Below, one piece after another: positions 16,101-24,016 of a stretch of 25,575 nucleotides of DNA (its first letter is position 1; each line of letters begins with the position of its first letter). Below the pieces are notes generated by a model. It had not been told where the DNA came from. It ran no database searches and was given only the letters and a program-made list of their open reading frames with translations. Source of the stretch: Oleiagrimonas sp964608595 (GTDB taxonomy: Bacteria > Pseudomonadota > Gammaproteobacteria > Xanthomonadales > Rhodanobacteraceae). The position numbers and the translations under genes are program-made. The stretch spans positions 1 to 25,575 of the forward strand of contig CAZSOU010000028.1 of NCBI GenBank assembly GCA_964608595.1, in the 5' to 3' direction.

Positions 16101-16352
16101 GGAACTGGACGACGAACTGAAGTACAGCAGATGATCGATGCCGGTCAATTGCTGCTCGATCACCTGGGTGACGGTTTTTTCCGCCGTGGCCGCGCTGGCG
16201 CCGGGATAGTGGGCCGTCACGTTGACCTGCACCGGCGCGATGCTCGGGTACGACTCCACGCCGAGGTTGGCGATCGCAATGATGCCGCCCAGCGTGATGA
16301 GTATCGCCACGACCCAGGCAAAGACCGGCCTGTCGATGAAAAACTTGGGCAT
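13143..16352 (-). CDS. RND multidrug efflux permease, AcrB/MexB-type (HAE1)
   Basis: A 1069-residue inner-membrane pump, the proton-driven trimeric core of a tripartite efflux system. It begins MPKFFIDRPVFAWVVAI as AcrB homologues do. The proton-relay residues are in place: Asp407 and Asp408 in GIVVDDAIVVIENVERVM, the same numbers as in AcrB, and Lys945 in GLAAKNAILIIEF (Lys940 in AcrB). FFNRFFD-like and QGYAMVIVQLPSGATL blocks mark the porter domain. Length is normal; the C-terminal tail is acidic (VDEDDEDNPERERH). TAAGGA, overlapping the adaptor stop, forms the ribosome site 7 nt before the ATG, and only 9 nt separate the two genes, so they form an operon. No outer-membrane factor gene follows; a TolC encoded elsewhere is expected. 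Confidence 0.95.
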   Translation of the reverse strand: MPKFFIDRPVFAWVVAILITLGGIIAIANLGVESYPSIAPVQVNVTAHYPGASAATAEKTVTQVIEQQLTGIDHLLYFSSSSSSTGRITINLTFASGTDADIAQVQVQNKVSLATPRLPSEVVQQGVTVNKASSGFLMLVAMRSTDGSMDHEAINNYIASKVVDQVSRLPGVGSVRQFGSGYAMRIWLNPDKLHGYGLSASQVLSAVRAQNVQFAAGSIGAAPAVDGQGFTANVSTESRFSTPEQFGNIILRANPDGTSVRLKDVAKIKLGAQSYGFDNEFNGQPTGALAVSLLPGANALTVAQEVKDKMNGLAQSFPAGLVWFSPYDSTTFINISIHEVVITLVEAIVLVFLVMLLFLQNFRATIIPTLVIPVALLGTFLGMLVLGFTINQLTLFGMVLAIGIVVDDAIVVIENVERVMREDKLPIKQATRKAMGQITGAVIAISVVLAAVFIPSAFQGGSVGAIYRQFALTIALSMGFSAFLALSFTPALCATLIKPDHDKKRNIIFRKFNRFFDWMTHTYTGHVHKAVGHAPRWMVVFVLLAVLCGFLFVKMPTSFLPSEDQGYAMVIVQLPSGATLSRTEKVMDNIRHILEQDPATGDVFDISGFSFVGSGENVGMAFVRLKDWDDRSVTAAQYIEKNNGRLFMGITDATVFMVNVPTVAGLGQFGGFDMYLQDRSGKGYEALTKAEYALLGAASKSPVLTQVRPNGLADAPQLKLDVDRTQAQSMGLSVSDVYNAIQLMLAPVYVNDFFYEGRVDRVIMQAQAPYRMGPEALSHFYTPSTLPSSAGGGSDDTTGSNMIPLSNVVKANWFYGPPAKTRYNGYSAIEIVGSAAPGYSSGQAMAAMQKIVNDDLPPGFGIDWTGQSYQEVVSGNAAPLLFGLSLVVAFLCLAALYESWSIPISVLLVVPLGALGAVAFTMLRGLSNDIYFKIGLITIIGLAAKNAILIIEFAVEQQAAGRSLRESVTEAARLRLRPILMTSLAFILGVLPLAISSGAGANARHAIGTGVIGGMLFATFLGVLMVPVFYVTVRRLLGDKLDSHAGAIEEDPFQDVDEDDEDNPERERH

Positions 16353-16361
16353 GATCGATCC

Positions 16362-17612
16362 TTACGACTTCGACGCCGTGGCGGAGGAATGGGAGGCTGC
16401 CGGTTTTGCAGACGCCGAAGCGGACGAGGCCGGCGCGGCCGACGGTTTGTGGTTCGCCTTTGACTTGCCACCGCCCATGACCGGTTTGACCTCGGCGCCG
16501 ACCTTGGCCTTCGGAATGCCAGAGATGATCACCTTGTCACCGGGAGAAATACCCTTGGTGACGATCCATTTGCCCTTTTGCATGTGTCCGGTGACGACAT
16601 CCTTGCGCACCACCTTGTTGCCTTCGCCGACGGTCAGCACATAGGCGCTGTTGGCGTCACGCTGGATCGCGTTCTGCGGAATCAGGTAGGCCTGATTGAG
16701 CGTACCCAGCGCCACATCGAGTTGCGCATACATGCCGGGCAACAGAACATGGTCGGGATTGGGCACCAGCGCGCGCAGCATGACCGCGCCGGTGGATGGG
16801 TCGACCGACGCCCCGGTGAAGTCGAGCGTGGCGCGGTGGGCATACGGGCTGCCGTCGGGCAGGGTGATTTGCACGGTCGTCTTGTTGGTGCTGCTCAACG
16901 ACGCGTGGCCGCTCGCCTGCGCGGCGCGCATTTGCTGCAGCTCGCTCACCGGCATGGAAAAGTTGAGATACAGCGGGTCAATCTGGCGTACCGTGGTCAA
17001 CAGCGTCGCACTGCCTTGCCCCACCAAGGCGCCTTCGGTGACCTGCTGCTTGCCGGCACGGCCGGAAATGGGTGCCTGCACCGACGCATAGCCCAGATCG
17101 ATACGAGCATTTTCGGCCTTGGCCTTGGCGGCTTTCATCGCCGCCAGTGCGGTGCGCTCGGCGGCTTTGGCGTTATCCAGATCAGCCTGCGATACATAGC
17201 CTTTGGGCGCCAGCTTCTGCACGCGCTTGAGCGCGACGCGGCTGTTGGTGTAGGTCGCCCGTGCCTGCGCCAGCGATGCCTGGGCCGCGTTCAGACTGGC
17301 TTTCAGCGGCGCCGGGTCGATCTGGAAGAGCTTTTGCCCTTTCTCCACATGTTCGCCTTCGTGATACGTGCGTTTGAGCAGCACGCCGCTGACGCGTGCT
17401 CGCACGTCGGCGCTGCGGAAGGCTGACAGGCGGCCCGTCGCGCTGCGCGTCAAGGGCACCGAATGCGGTTGCGCGACCATGACGTTCACGGCGGGCGGCG
17501 GCGGTTTGCGCGAAGGGTTCTTGCCGCCGCAACCGGCCATCAGGACCAGTGCGGCAGCTACGGCGACCATGCCGACAGCGCGGGACAGGGGAGATTTCGA
17601 GGGGGAGGTCAT
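16362..17612 (-). CDS. RND efflux periplasmic adaptor (membrane fusion) lipoprotein
   Basis: A 416-residue HlyD/AcrA-type adaptor that links the inner-membrane pump to the outer-membrane channel. The N-terminus is a lipoprotein signal with MAGC lipobox (VLMAGCGGKN). Family segments follow: a beta-barrel/lipoyl half (VRARVSGVLLKRTYHEGEHVEKGQKLFQIDP), a long alpha-helical hairpin (ASLAQARATYTNSRVALKRV...ALAAMKAAKAKAENARIDLGYA), the second lipoyl half (VQAPISGRAGKQQVTEGALVG), and a C-terminal barrel. The last about 35 residues are a Ser/Ala/Lys low-complexity tail not usual in AcrA. The ATG at 17612 is chosen over 17648 because it begins the signal peptide and has AAGGA upstream. It is first in the operon, with the permease 9 nt downstream. 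Confidence 0.92.
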   Translation of the reverse strand: MTSPSKSPLSRAVGMVAVAAALVLMAGCGGKNPSRKPPPPAVNVMVAQPHSVPLTRSATGRLSAFRSADVRARVSGVLLKRTYHEGEHVEKGQKLFQIDPAPLKASLNAAQASLAQARATYTNSRVALKRVQKLAPKGYVSQADLDNAKAAERTALAAMKAAKAKAENARIDLGYASVQAPISGRAGKQQVTEGALVGQGSATLLTTVRQIDPLYLNFSMPVSELQQMRAAQASGHASLSSTNKTTVQITLPDGSPYAHRATLDFTGASVDPSTGAVMLRALVPNPDHVLLPGMYAQLDVALGTLNQAYLIPQNAIQRDANSAYVLTVGEGNKVVRKDVVTGHMQKGKWIVTKGISPGDKVIISGIPKAKVGAEVKPVMGGGKSKANHKPSAAPASSASASAKPAASHSSATASKS

Positions 17613-17718
17613 GATGACGACTTCCTTGAGGGTTGATCGAAAAAACAAGATGGGCAGACGCGGGAAACATGTTTACGACATGGCGCACTCGTGTGTCTTG
17701 TGCCGTTTGTCCTCGGAT

Positions 17719-17768
17719 ACCGGTTTGCGCCCACATGCTGACACGGTCGTCGCCGTGTAGAAACCGGT
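17719..17768 (-). promoter_or_regulatory. Structured 5' leader of the RND operon
   Basis: A perfect 8-bp outer stem (ACCGGTTT 17719-17726 with AAACCGGT 17761-17768) encloses a perfect 6-bp inner hairpin (ACACGG 17741-17746, CCGTGT 17753-17758, 6-nt loop). If transcription starts near 17848 this lies within a leader of about 236 nt. No riboswitch class is recognised. Confidence 0.45.
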
Positions 17769-17838
17769 CATGTGCACCATCGAAAATACGCTGGCGCAAG
17801 ACGACATGAAAACGGGGAGCACAATAGTTGAGCGGGGC

Positions 17839-17856
17839 CTGAACTGTACTGCTCAG
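17839..17856. promoter_or_regulatory. Operator-like palindrome over the RND -10 element
   Basis: CTGAACTGTACTGCTCAG is palindromic at 14 of 18 positions and overlaps the end of the -10 hexamer. A second centre, AACTG-7-CAGTT, overlaps it. Such a site fits a TetR-family local repressor as found for other RND pumps; no repressor gene is in the window, so this is inference. Confidence 0.4.
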
Positions 17857-17883
17857 TTTAGTATTTGAAATCGAACCCGTCAA
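17855..17883 (-). promoter_or_regulatory. Sigma-70 promoter of the RND operon
   Basis: TTGACG (17878-17883) and TAAACT (17855-17860) are 17 nt apart on the minus strand, matching the consensus at 5/6 and 4/6 positions. The predicted start is near 17848, leaving a long leader before the adaptor ATG at 17612. Confidence 0.6.
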
Positions 17884-18056
17884 CGCTATTCAAGGTGAGT
17901 GTGGCCACCCTGCAGCGGCATCGACCCGGGCATGAGCGTGTGTCGGTGTACCGAGTTGAACCGCGAAAGTACCCATGCGCTGGTTTTGCGTGAGCGCGGG
18001 GTCTATCCTTGCAGCCTTTACACAACACCCACTCCTCACAAATCAGAAGATCTGTC

Positions 18057-21000
18057 ATGGCTCTTGAACGCGCGTTTGACGAAGGCCGCTTTGCAGCTGA
18101 AGTCGGTGAAGCACTGGAAAAATCGAACAAACAAGGCAAAACCTCTCTCAAGCGCCTTCCTCAGGCGCAAAATTTTGTATCCAGTTTTTTTGCGCGAACC
18201 GCTCCCGGCGACGTGCGACTTCACGACGCCGACGTGTGGGCGACCGTCTTGGCGGATCTGTTCGAGTTCGCGCATCAGCGTGACGCCGGCAACCCGAAGG
18301 TGCGCGTTTTCAACCCCGAGGCCGAGCAGAACGGCTGGCAATCCAGGAGTACGGTGGTGCAGGTCGTCACCGATGACAGCCCGTTTCTGGTCGACTCGGT
18401 CAGCATGGCCATCACCGCGCGGCATCTGGACAGCCATGCGGTGATCCATCCTGTCATGACGCTCCAGCGTGACGACCATGGCGAGGTGGTCGACATGGGT
18501 GGCAACAATGGCCATGCCGAATCACTGATGCATTTTGAAATTGAACGCATCACCGACGCCGACGAGCGACAGGCGTTGCAGGAAAGGATTGTCCACATCC
18601 TGGACGACGTTCAGGCCGCGGTGCGCGACTGGGAGCCGATGCGCGACAAATTGCAGGAAATCATCGATGATCTGCCCGGTCGCCGGTTGCCGGCCGAAGG
18701 TGGCGACGTCGACGAAGCGCAGGATTTCCTGCGTTGGGTGGCGGACAATCACTTCACCTTTCTCGGGTACCGTGAATACGAAGTCACCGCCGTGGACGGC
18801 GACGAGGTTCTGCGTGCCATCGACGGGTCCGGTCTGGGCATTCTGCATGGCATGAAGCATGCGGGAGCGCCGCGTTCGCTGGGATCCCTGGCGGCCACGC
18901 AACTGCCGCATTCGGGCTCGGTCGATGCCATCATCCTGACCAAGACCAATGCGCGTTCGGACATCCACCGCCCCGGCTACATGGACTACATCGGCGTGTT
19001 GCAATTCGACGCCGATGGCAAGCCGGTCCGCGAACAGCGTTTCCTCGGCCTGTTCACGTCCAGCGCCTACATGCGCCGTCCTCAGGATGTGCCGTTGGTG
19101 CGGCGCAAGTTCAATGCCGTGATGGAGCGTTCGGAACTGCGCCCCGAGTCCTACTCCGGCAAGGCGTTGCGTCACATTCTCGAGACGCTGCCGCGCGACG
19201 AGCTGTTCCAGGCCGGCGAAAACGAACTCTACGAGATGGCGACCGGCATTCTCGACCTGAAGGAGCGCGCGCGGGCACGCTTGTTCGTACGCCGCGACCA
19301 GTACGAGCGGTTTTTCTCCTGCATGGCATTCATCCCGCGCGACCGCTTCAACACCAGCGTGCGCAAGCGCATCGAATCGATGTTGAATGATGCATTCCAC
19401 GGCGTGCACCTGGATTCCAGCCTGCTGATGGCCGAATCGGCGTTGACGCGCTTGCATGTGACCGTGCGGCCCAAACCCGGCGACCATCCCAGTTACGACA
19501 TCGACGAGCTGGAGTCGCGGTTGCTCGAAGCCGTGCGCGATTGGCGTGACGATTTGCGCGCGCGCCTGATCGACAATCTCGGCGAGGTCGAGGGCAGCAC
19601 CTTGGCGGGTCGCTTCGGCGAGGCGCTTCCGGTGGGTTACATCGAGGAAGTGACGCCGGAAATGGCCGCCGCCGACGTGCAGGTGCTGGCCGGGCTGAAA
19701 GAAGACAACCGCAGTGCGCAGATGTCGCTGTACCGACCGGTCAAGCATCCCGATCAGCTGCGTTTCAAGGTTTATCGCCTGGGTGGCGACATCGCCTTGT
19801 CCGACGTGTTGCCGCAACTGGAAAACCTGGGCATGCGCGTGCATACCGAGCACGTGTACGAGATGGAAATCGGCGGCACCCGGATGTCCATCCAGGATCT
19901 GGAAGTCAATCCCATCGTCGATCTGACTTTCGACGTCGAAGACGTCAACGACCATTTCGAACGCGCCTTTGCCAACGTCTGGCAGGGCAACGCCGAGAGC
20001 GACAACTTCAACCGGCTGGTGCTGGGGGCACTGCTCGATTGGCGTCAGGTGGCCGTGTTGCGGGCTTATTGCAAATACCTGCAGCAGGTCGGCATCGCTT
20101 TTTCGCAGAGCTACATGGAGGAGACGCTCAACCGGTACCCGGCCATTGCCAATCTGCTGGCGGAATTGTTCAACGCCAAGTTCGATCCGGAGCGCGAGAG
20201 CCGCCACGGTGATGACCGCAAGAGTGCCGCCGCGCAATTGCGCCGCGAGCTGGAAGTACTGGTTCCCGAGGCGACGCGCGAAGCCGAGCCCGATTTCATC
20301 GACAACGCCGTCGCCGGCCTGGAAAAATCGCGCGACGAGCAGGTGCATGTCTACTGGGAAGCGATCAAGGTGCTGCTCGATGGTGTCGCCAGTCTTGATG
20401 ACGAGCGCATCATCAAGAGCTACATGGACATCATTCGCGCCACGACCCGTACCAGCTATTTCCAGAAGATCGACGGCGAACCGCGTCATTTCATCAGCTT
20501 CAAGTTCGATTCGGACCAGGTGCCGGATGCGCCCAAGCCGGTGCCATTCCGCGAAATCTGGGTGTACGCGCCACGTGTGGAAGGCGTGCATCTGCGTTTC
20601 GGCATGGTCGCGCGTGGCGGCCTGCGCTGGTCCGACCGTCGCGAGGATTTCCGTACCGAGGTGCTGGGTCTGGTCAAGGCACAGATGGTGAAAAACACCG
20701 TCATCGTGCCGGTCGGTTCCAAGGGCGGCTTCTTCCCCAAGCAATTGCCCAATCCGGCCGATGATCGCGACGCATGGCTGGAGGAAGGCAAGGCCTGTTA
20801 CCGCATGTTCATCAACGGCATGCTGGACATCACCGACAACCTTGTGGAAGGCGAAGTCGTGCCGCCGGAAAACGTCGTGCGTCATGACGATGACGATCCG
20901 TATCTGGTGGTCGCTGCCGACAAGGGCACGGCCAAGTTCTCGGACATCGCCAACGCCTTGTCAGCCGAACACGGTTACTGGCTGGACGATGCGTTCGCGT

Positions 21001-23015
21001 CCGGCGGGTCGCACGGGTACGACCACAAGGGCATGGGCATTACCGCCAAGGGTGCCTGGGAGTCGGTCAAGCGCCACTTCCGTTCGCTGGGGCACGACAG
21101 CCAGAGTGAGGACTTCACCTGCGTCGGCATCGGCGACATGTCCGGCGACGTGTTCGGCAACGGCATGCTGCTGTCCGAACACATTCGTCTGGTGGCGGCG
21201 TTCGATCATCGCGACATCTTCGTCGATCCGAATCCGGATTCGGCGGTCGGGTTCAAGGAACGCAAGCGCCTGTTCGACCTGCCGCGCTCGAGCTGGCAGG
21301 ACTACGACAAGTCGCTGATTTCCGAAGGCGGCGGTGTTTTCTCGCGCGGCTCCAAATCGATTCCGGTGTCGGCCGAGATGCGCGAGGCATTGGGCCTGAA
21401 GCCCGATGCCGAACACATGTCGCCCAACGAGTTGATGAGCGCCATCCTCAAGGCGCCGGTGGACCTGCTGTGGAACGGCGGCATCGGTACCTACGTCAAG
21501 GGATCCACTGAAACCCACGGTGATGTCGGCGATCGTTCCAACAATGCCTTGCGCGTGAACGGCAACCAGTTGCGATGCAAGATCGTCGGCGAAGGCGGCA
21601 ACCTGGGGTTCACGCAGAAGGGGCGCATCGAGGCGGCTCTGGCCGGCACGGTGCTCAATACAGACTTCATCGACAACTCCGCGGGCGTGGACACCTCCGA
21701 TCACGAGGTCAACATCAAGATCCTGCTCGGCGACGCCGTGGCGCGCAACGAGCTGGCGTTCGATGCACGCAACAAGCAGTTGGCGGCGATGACCGACGAC
21801 GTGGAAAAACTGGTGCTGTGGGACAACTACCGCCAGAACCAGGCCATCACGTTGATGGAGCACATGGCGGTCAAGCGTCTGGGTACCATGGGTCACTTCA
21901 TCCGTACGCTGGAAAGCGACGGACGGCTGGATCGTCAGGTGGAATCGCTGCCCAGCGACGCCGAGATCGATGATCGCAAATCGCGCGGGCAGGGGCTGAC
22001 ACGGCCCGAGCTGGCCATCCTGCTGTCCTACGACAAGATCAACCTGTTCCAGGAGTTGCTCGATTCGGACGTGCCGGAAGATCCGTACCTGTCACACGAA
22101 CTGCAGCGCTATTTCCCGGAACCGTTGCGTTCGGTGTACGCGGAACACATGCAGCGTCATCGTCTGAAACGCGAAATCATCGCTTCGGCGGTGACCAACT
22201 CGACCATCAACCGCATGGGCGCCACTTTCATGTTGCGCATGCAGGAAGATACGGGGCAGAGGCCGGGTGCCATCGCCAAGGCCTTCACGGCCGCGCGTGA
22301 AATTCTGGATGCGCGCGAACTGTGGGCCTCCATCGAGGCGCTGGACGGCGAAGTGGCGGAAGCCACGCAGCTTGACGCCATCCTGCAAACCTGGCGTTTG
22401 CTTCGCCACATGACACGCTGGTTGCTCAACCGTCCCGGCGGTTCACTGGACATCGCGGAAAACGTCGAGCGTTATCGACCGGTGGTCACGGCGTTGCGCG
22501 AATCGCTGCCGGAAACGCTCACGCCGACCGGGCAGGCGGACTTCCATCTCAGCGTCGAGAAATGGGAAGGCCTCAAGTTCCCGCCGGAGCTGGCCGAACG
22601 CCTGGCGCGGGGCCCCGTGCTGCGCTCGGCGCTGGACATGGCCGAAGTGGCGCATCACAGCAAGAAGCCGATCGAGCATGTGGCCGGCGTGTTCTTCAAC
22701 CTGGCCGAATCGCTGGATCTGGACTGGTTGCGCAACGAGATCGAGGCCTTGCCGGTGGAGGGCCGTTGGCACGCACAAGCACGCGGGTCGTTGCTGGATG
22801 AACTCAACCATCAGCATCGCGAGCTGGCGGTCAAGGTGCTGGCGTGGTCGCAGGACAACAAGAGCGATCGGCCGGTTCAGGACTGGCTCGACCGCGAGGA
22901 CGAGACGCTCAAGTACACGCGTTCGATCTTGGCCGAAATCATGGCACAGACGGCTGATTATCCGATCGCCTCGGTGGCATTGCGACGTCTGGCGCAGTTG
23001 GCTCAAACCAACTGA
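18057..23015 (+). CDS. gdhB: NAD-specific glutamate dehydrogenase, large (180 kDa) class
   Basis: A 1652-residue cytoplasmic enzyme that oxidatively deaminates glutamate to 2-oxoglutarate and ammonia with NAD+, feeding amino acids into the TCA cycle. Length is in the range of the L-GDH180 class. The first about 700 residues are the regulatory half with ACT-like parts (VTDDSPFLVDSVSMAI near the start is typical). The catalytic core holds RGGLRWSDRREDFRTE at 853-868 and VPVGSKGGFF with Lys889, the counterpart of the catalytic lysine in smaller GDHs. Further on are NGGIGTYVKGS, the nucleotide-domain block VGEGGNLGFTQKGRIE, and DNSAGVDTSDHEVNIK. A helical C-terminal region completes it. I start at 18057 (MALERAF); the ribosome site AGAAGA is weak. 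An in-frame ATG at 18009 would add 16 unlikely residues. The symbol follows Pseudomonas aeruginosa usage. Confidence 0.95.
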   Translation: MALERAFDEGRFAAEVGEALEKSNKQGKTSLKRLPQAQNFVSSFFARTAPGDVRLHDADVWATVLADLFEFAHQRDAGNPKVRVFNPEAEQNGWQSRSTVVQVVTDDSPFLVDSVSMAITARHLDSHAVIHPVMTLQRDDHGEVVDMGGNNGHAESLMHFEIERITDADERQALQERIVHILDDVQAAVRDWEPMRDKLQEIIDDLPGRRLPAEGGDVDEAQDFLRWVADNHFTFLGYREYEVTAVDGDEVLRAIDGSGLGILHGMKHAGAPRSLGSLAATQLPHSGSVDAIILTKTNARSDIHRPGYMDYIGVLQFDADGKPVREQRFLGLFTSSAYMRRPQDVPLVRRKFNAVMERSELRPESYSGKALRHILETLPRDELFQAGENELYEMATGILDLKERARARLFVRRDQYERFFSCMAFIPRDRFNTSVRKRIESMLNDAFHGVHLDSSLLMAESALTRLHVTVRPKPGDHPSYDIDELESRLLEAVRDWRDDLRARLIDNLGEVEGSTLAGRFGEALPVGYIEEVTPEMAAADVQVLAGLKEDNRSAQMSLYRPVKHPDQLRFKVYRLGGDIALSDVLPQLENLGMRVHTEHVYEMEIGGTRMSIQDLEVNPIVDLTFDVEDVNDHFERAFANVWQGNAESDNFNRLVLGALLDWRQVAVLRAYCKYLQQVGIAFSQSYMEETLNRYPAIANLLAELFNAKFDPERESRHGDDRKSAAAQLRRELEVLVPEATREAEPDFIDNAVAGLEKSRDEQVHVYWEAIKVLLDGVASLDDERIIKSYMDIIRATTRTSYFQKIDGEPRHFISFKFDSDQVPDAPKPVPFREIWVYAPRVEGVHLRFGMVARGGLRWSDRREDFRTEVLGLVKAQMVKNTVIVPVGSKGGFFPKQLPNPADDRDAWLEEGKACYRMFINGMLDITDNLVEGEVVPPENVVRHDDDDPYLVVAADKGTAKFSDIANALSAEHGYWLDDAFASGGSHGYDHKGMGITAKGAWESVKRHFRSLGHDSQSEDFTCVGIGDMSGDVFGNGMLLSEHIRLVAAFDHRDIFVDPNPDSAVGFKERKRLFDLPRSSWQDYDKSLISEGGGVFSRGSKSIPVSAEMREALGLKPDAEHMSPNELMSAILKAPVDLLWNGGIGTYVKGSTETHGDVGDRSNNALRVNGNQLRCKIVGEGGNLGFTQKGRIEAALAGTVLNTDFIDNSAGVDTSDHEVNIKILLGDAVARNELAFDARNKQLAAMTDDVEKLVLWDNYRQNQAITLMEHMAVKRLGTMGHFIRTLESDGRLDRQVESLPSDAEIDDRKSRGQGLTRPELAILLSYDKINLFQELLDSDVPEDPYLSHELQRYFPEPLRSVYAEHMQRHRLKREIIASAVTNSTINRMGATFMLRMQEDTGQRPGAIAKAFTAAREILDARELWASIEALDGEVAEATQLDAILQTWRLLRHMTRWLLNRPGGSLDIAENVERYRPVVTALRESLPETLTPTGQADFHLSVEKWEGLKFPPELAERLARGPVLRSALDMAEVAHHSKKPIEHVAGVFFNLAESLDLDWLRNEIEALPVEGRWHAQARGSLLDELNHQHRELAVKVLAWSQDNKSDRPVQDWLDREDETLKYTRSILAEIMAQTADYPIASVALRRLAQLAQTN

Positions 23016-23020
23016 GCCCG

Positions 23021-23088
23021 GGCAGGAATGCACCCCATGCGCGGCAGTTGCTGTCGTGCCGCTGTCGCGCATGAGGTGCGTTCCCGCC
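23021..23088. repeat. REP-like hairpin, copy B
   Basis: Left arm 23021-23048 and right arm 23061-23088 pair at 23 of 28 positions around a 12-nt loop. The right arm contains the reverse complement of the CTCATGCGCGACAGC core found at 13048-13124. It begins 5 nt after the glutamate dehydrogenase stop, where it could stabilise the 3' end of the long message. Confidence 0.8.
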
Positions 23089-23130
23089 ACAAGACCGGAG
23101 TCCCCGAGCGTCGGGCTGTGCGCTGGCCAT

Positions 23131-23158
23131 TTGCAGATCGAAAGTGCGGCGCTATGCT
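23131..23158 (+). promoter_or_regulatory. Candidate promoter of nadK
   Basis: TTGCAG (23131-23136) and TATGCT (23153-23158) are 16 nt apart, with a start expected near 23165, some 23 nt before the nadK ATG. The -35 match is only moderate. Confidence 0.35.
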
Positions 23159-23187
23159 CGACATCACTTGACCTGCCGTGATCGCCC

Positions 23188-23946
23188 ATGCGCCTAGCCA
23201 TCGTTGCCAGCCCCGCTCCTTCGGCGCAAGAGGCGGCCGATACCCTCATTCAACGCTATGCCACGGTGCCCGTCGAACAGGCCGACGTCATCGTGGCGCT
23301 TGGCGGCGACGGTTTCATGCTGCGGACGCTGCACGCGCATCTGGGTTCGGATGTGCCCGTGTACGGGATGAAGCTGGGACGCATCGGCTTTCTGATGAAC
23401 CAGCATCAAACCAATGATCTGCCGGCGCGGATTGCACGTGCGCATCCGGCCACGTTGCGCCCGCTTGAAATGCGTGTGACGACCGCGGCGGGCGAGGAGC
23501 ACACGGCGCTGGCATTCAACGAAGTGTCGTTGTTGCGTCAGAGCAATCAGGCGGCCCACGTCGGTGTGTCATTGAACGGTTCGGTCAAACTGGACGATCT
23601 GATCTGCGACGGCATTCTGGTGTCCACACCGGCCGGCTCAACTGCCTACAACCTGTCCGCACACGGACCGATTCTGCCACTGGATGCCAATGTCCTGGCC
23701 CTGACGCCGATCAGCCCGTTCCGACCGCGCCGCTGGCGTGGCGCCATCCTGCCGCATGCCACGCGCGTGAGTTTCCGTGTGCACGATCCCGACAGGCGCC
23801 CGGTCAGCACCACCGCCGATTTTCACGAGGTGCGCGACGTGCTGGCCGTGGACGTCCGTCAGTCGGGCGAATACAGCGCACGATTGCTGTTCGATCCCGA
23901 GCACAACCTGGAAGAGCGCATCCTCGACGAACAGTTTGCGCTCTAG
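23188..23946 (+). CDS. nadK: NAD kinase
   Basis: A 252-residue cytoplasmic kinase that phosphorylates NAD+ to NADP+, the only route to NADP. Diagnostic motifs are present: GGDG at residues 39-42 after a short Rossmann-like start, the NE/D-type pair Asn111-Glu112 (ALAFNEVSLL), and DGILVSTPAGSTAYNLSAHGPI beginning at Asp141, the conserved glycine-rich region. PISPFRPRRW near residue 175 is the usual block after it. The protein is a little shorter than Escherichia coli NadK, as is common in xanthomonads. It starts with ATG at 23188 without a strong ribosome site. It follows the REP-like hairpin and is followed by two same-strand genes. Confidence 0.94.
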   Translation: MRLAIVASPAPSAQEAADTLIQRYATVPVEQADVIVALGGDGFMLRTLHAHLGSDVPVYGMKLGRIGFLMNQHQTNDLPARIARAHPATLRPLEMRVTTAAGEEHTALAFNEVSLLRQSNQAAHVGVSLNGSVKLDDLICDGILVSTPAGSTAYNLSAHGPILPLDANVLALTPISPFRPRRWRGAILPHATRVSFRVHDPDRRPVSTTADFHEVRDVLAVDVRQSGEYSARLLFDPEHNLEERILDEQFAL

Positions 23947-24008
23947 GGAGTCCCTGGGGCGGACGTTTCCTCGTTGGCGGCGAGCCGGGCATGTTCACCG
24001 GTACGCGT

Positions 24009-24014
24009 TACAAT
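24009..24014 (+). promoter_or_regulatory. -10-like TACAAT directly before the small lipoprotein gene
   Basis: TACAAT matches the sigma-70 -10 consensus at 5 of 6 positions and ends 8 nt before the ATG at 24023, so a transcript could start at or next to that codon. No good -35 is visible at 16-18 nt. Confidence 0.25.
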
Positions 24015-24016
24015 GC

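Larger units (their letters stand above)
17613..18056. other. Divergent control region between RND operon and glutamate dehydrogenase
   Basis: This 444-nt stretch has no gene I can support; no TetR- or LysR-like frame is present. It holds the RND promoter (17855-17883), an operator-like palindrome (17839-17856), a structured leader (17719-17768), a 10-bp palindrome AAACATGTTT (17665-17674), and a TCGGT-2-ACCGA palindrome (17943-17954) on the glutamate dehydrogenase side. I see no clear -35/-10 pair for the dehydrogenase. Confidence 0.6.

Noticed and set aside
17182..17883. Frame of 233 codons on the minus strand that could be a regulator of the RND operon
   Set aside because: Mostly overlaps the adaptor gene in another frame; shows no helix-turn-helix or TetR pattern.
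18522..20885. Long open frame of 787 codons on the minus strand inside the glutamate dehydrogenase gene
   Set aside because: Antisense to a conserved 1652-residue enzyme; its composition (many Gln, His, Arg, Val) is that expected of a mirror frame in GC-rich DNA and no domain is recognisable.
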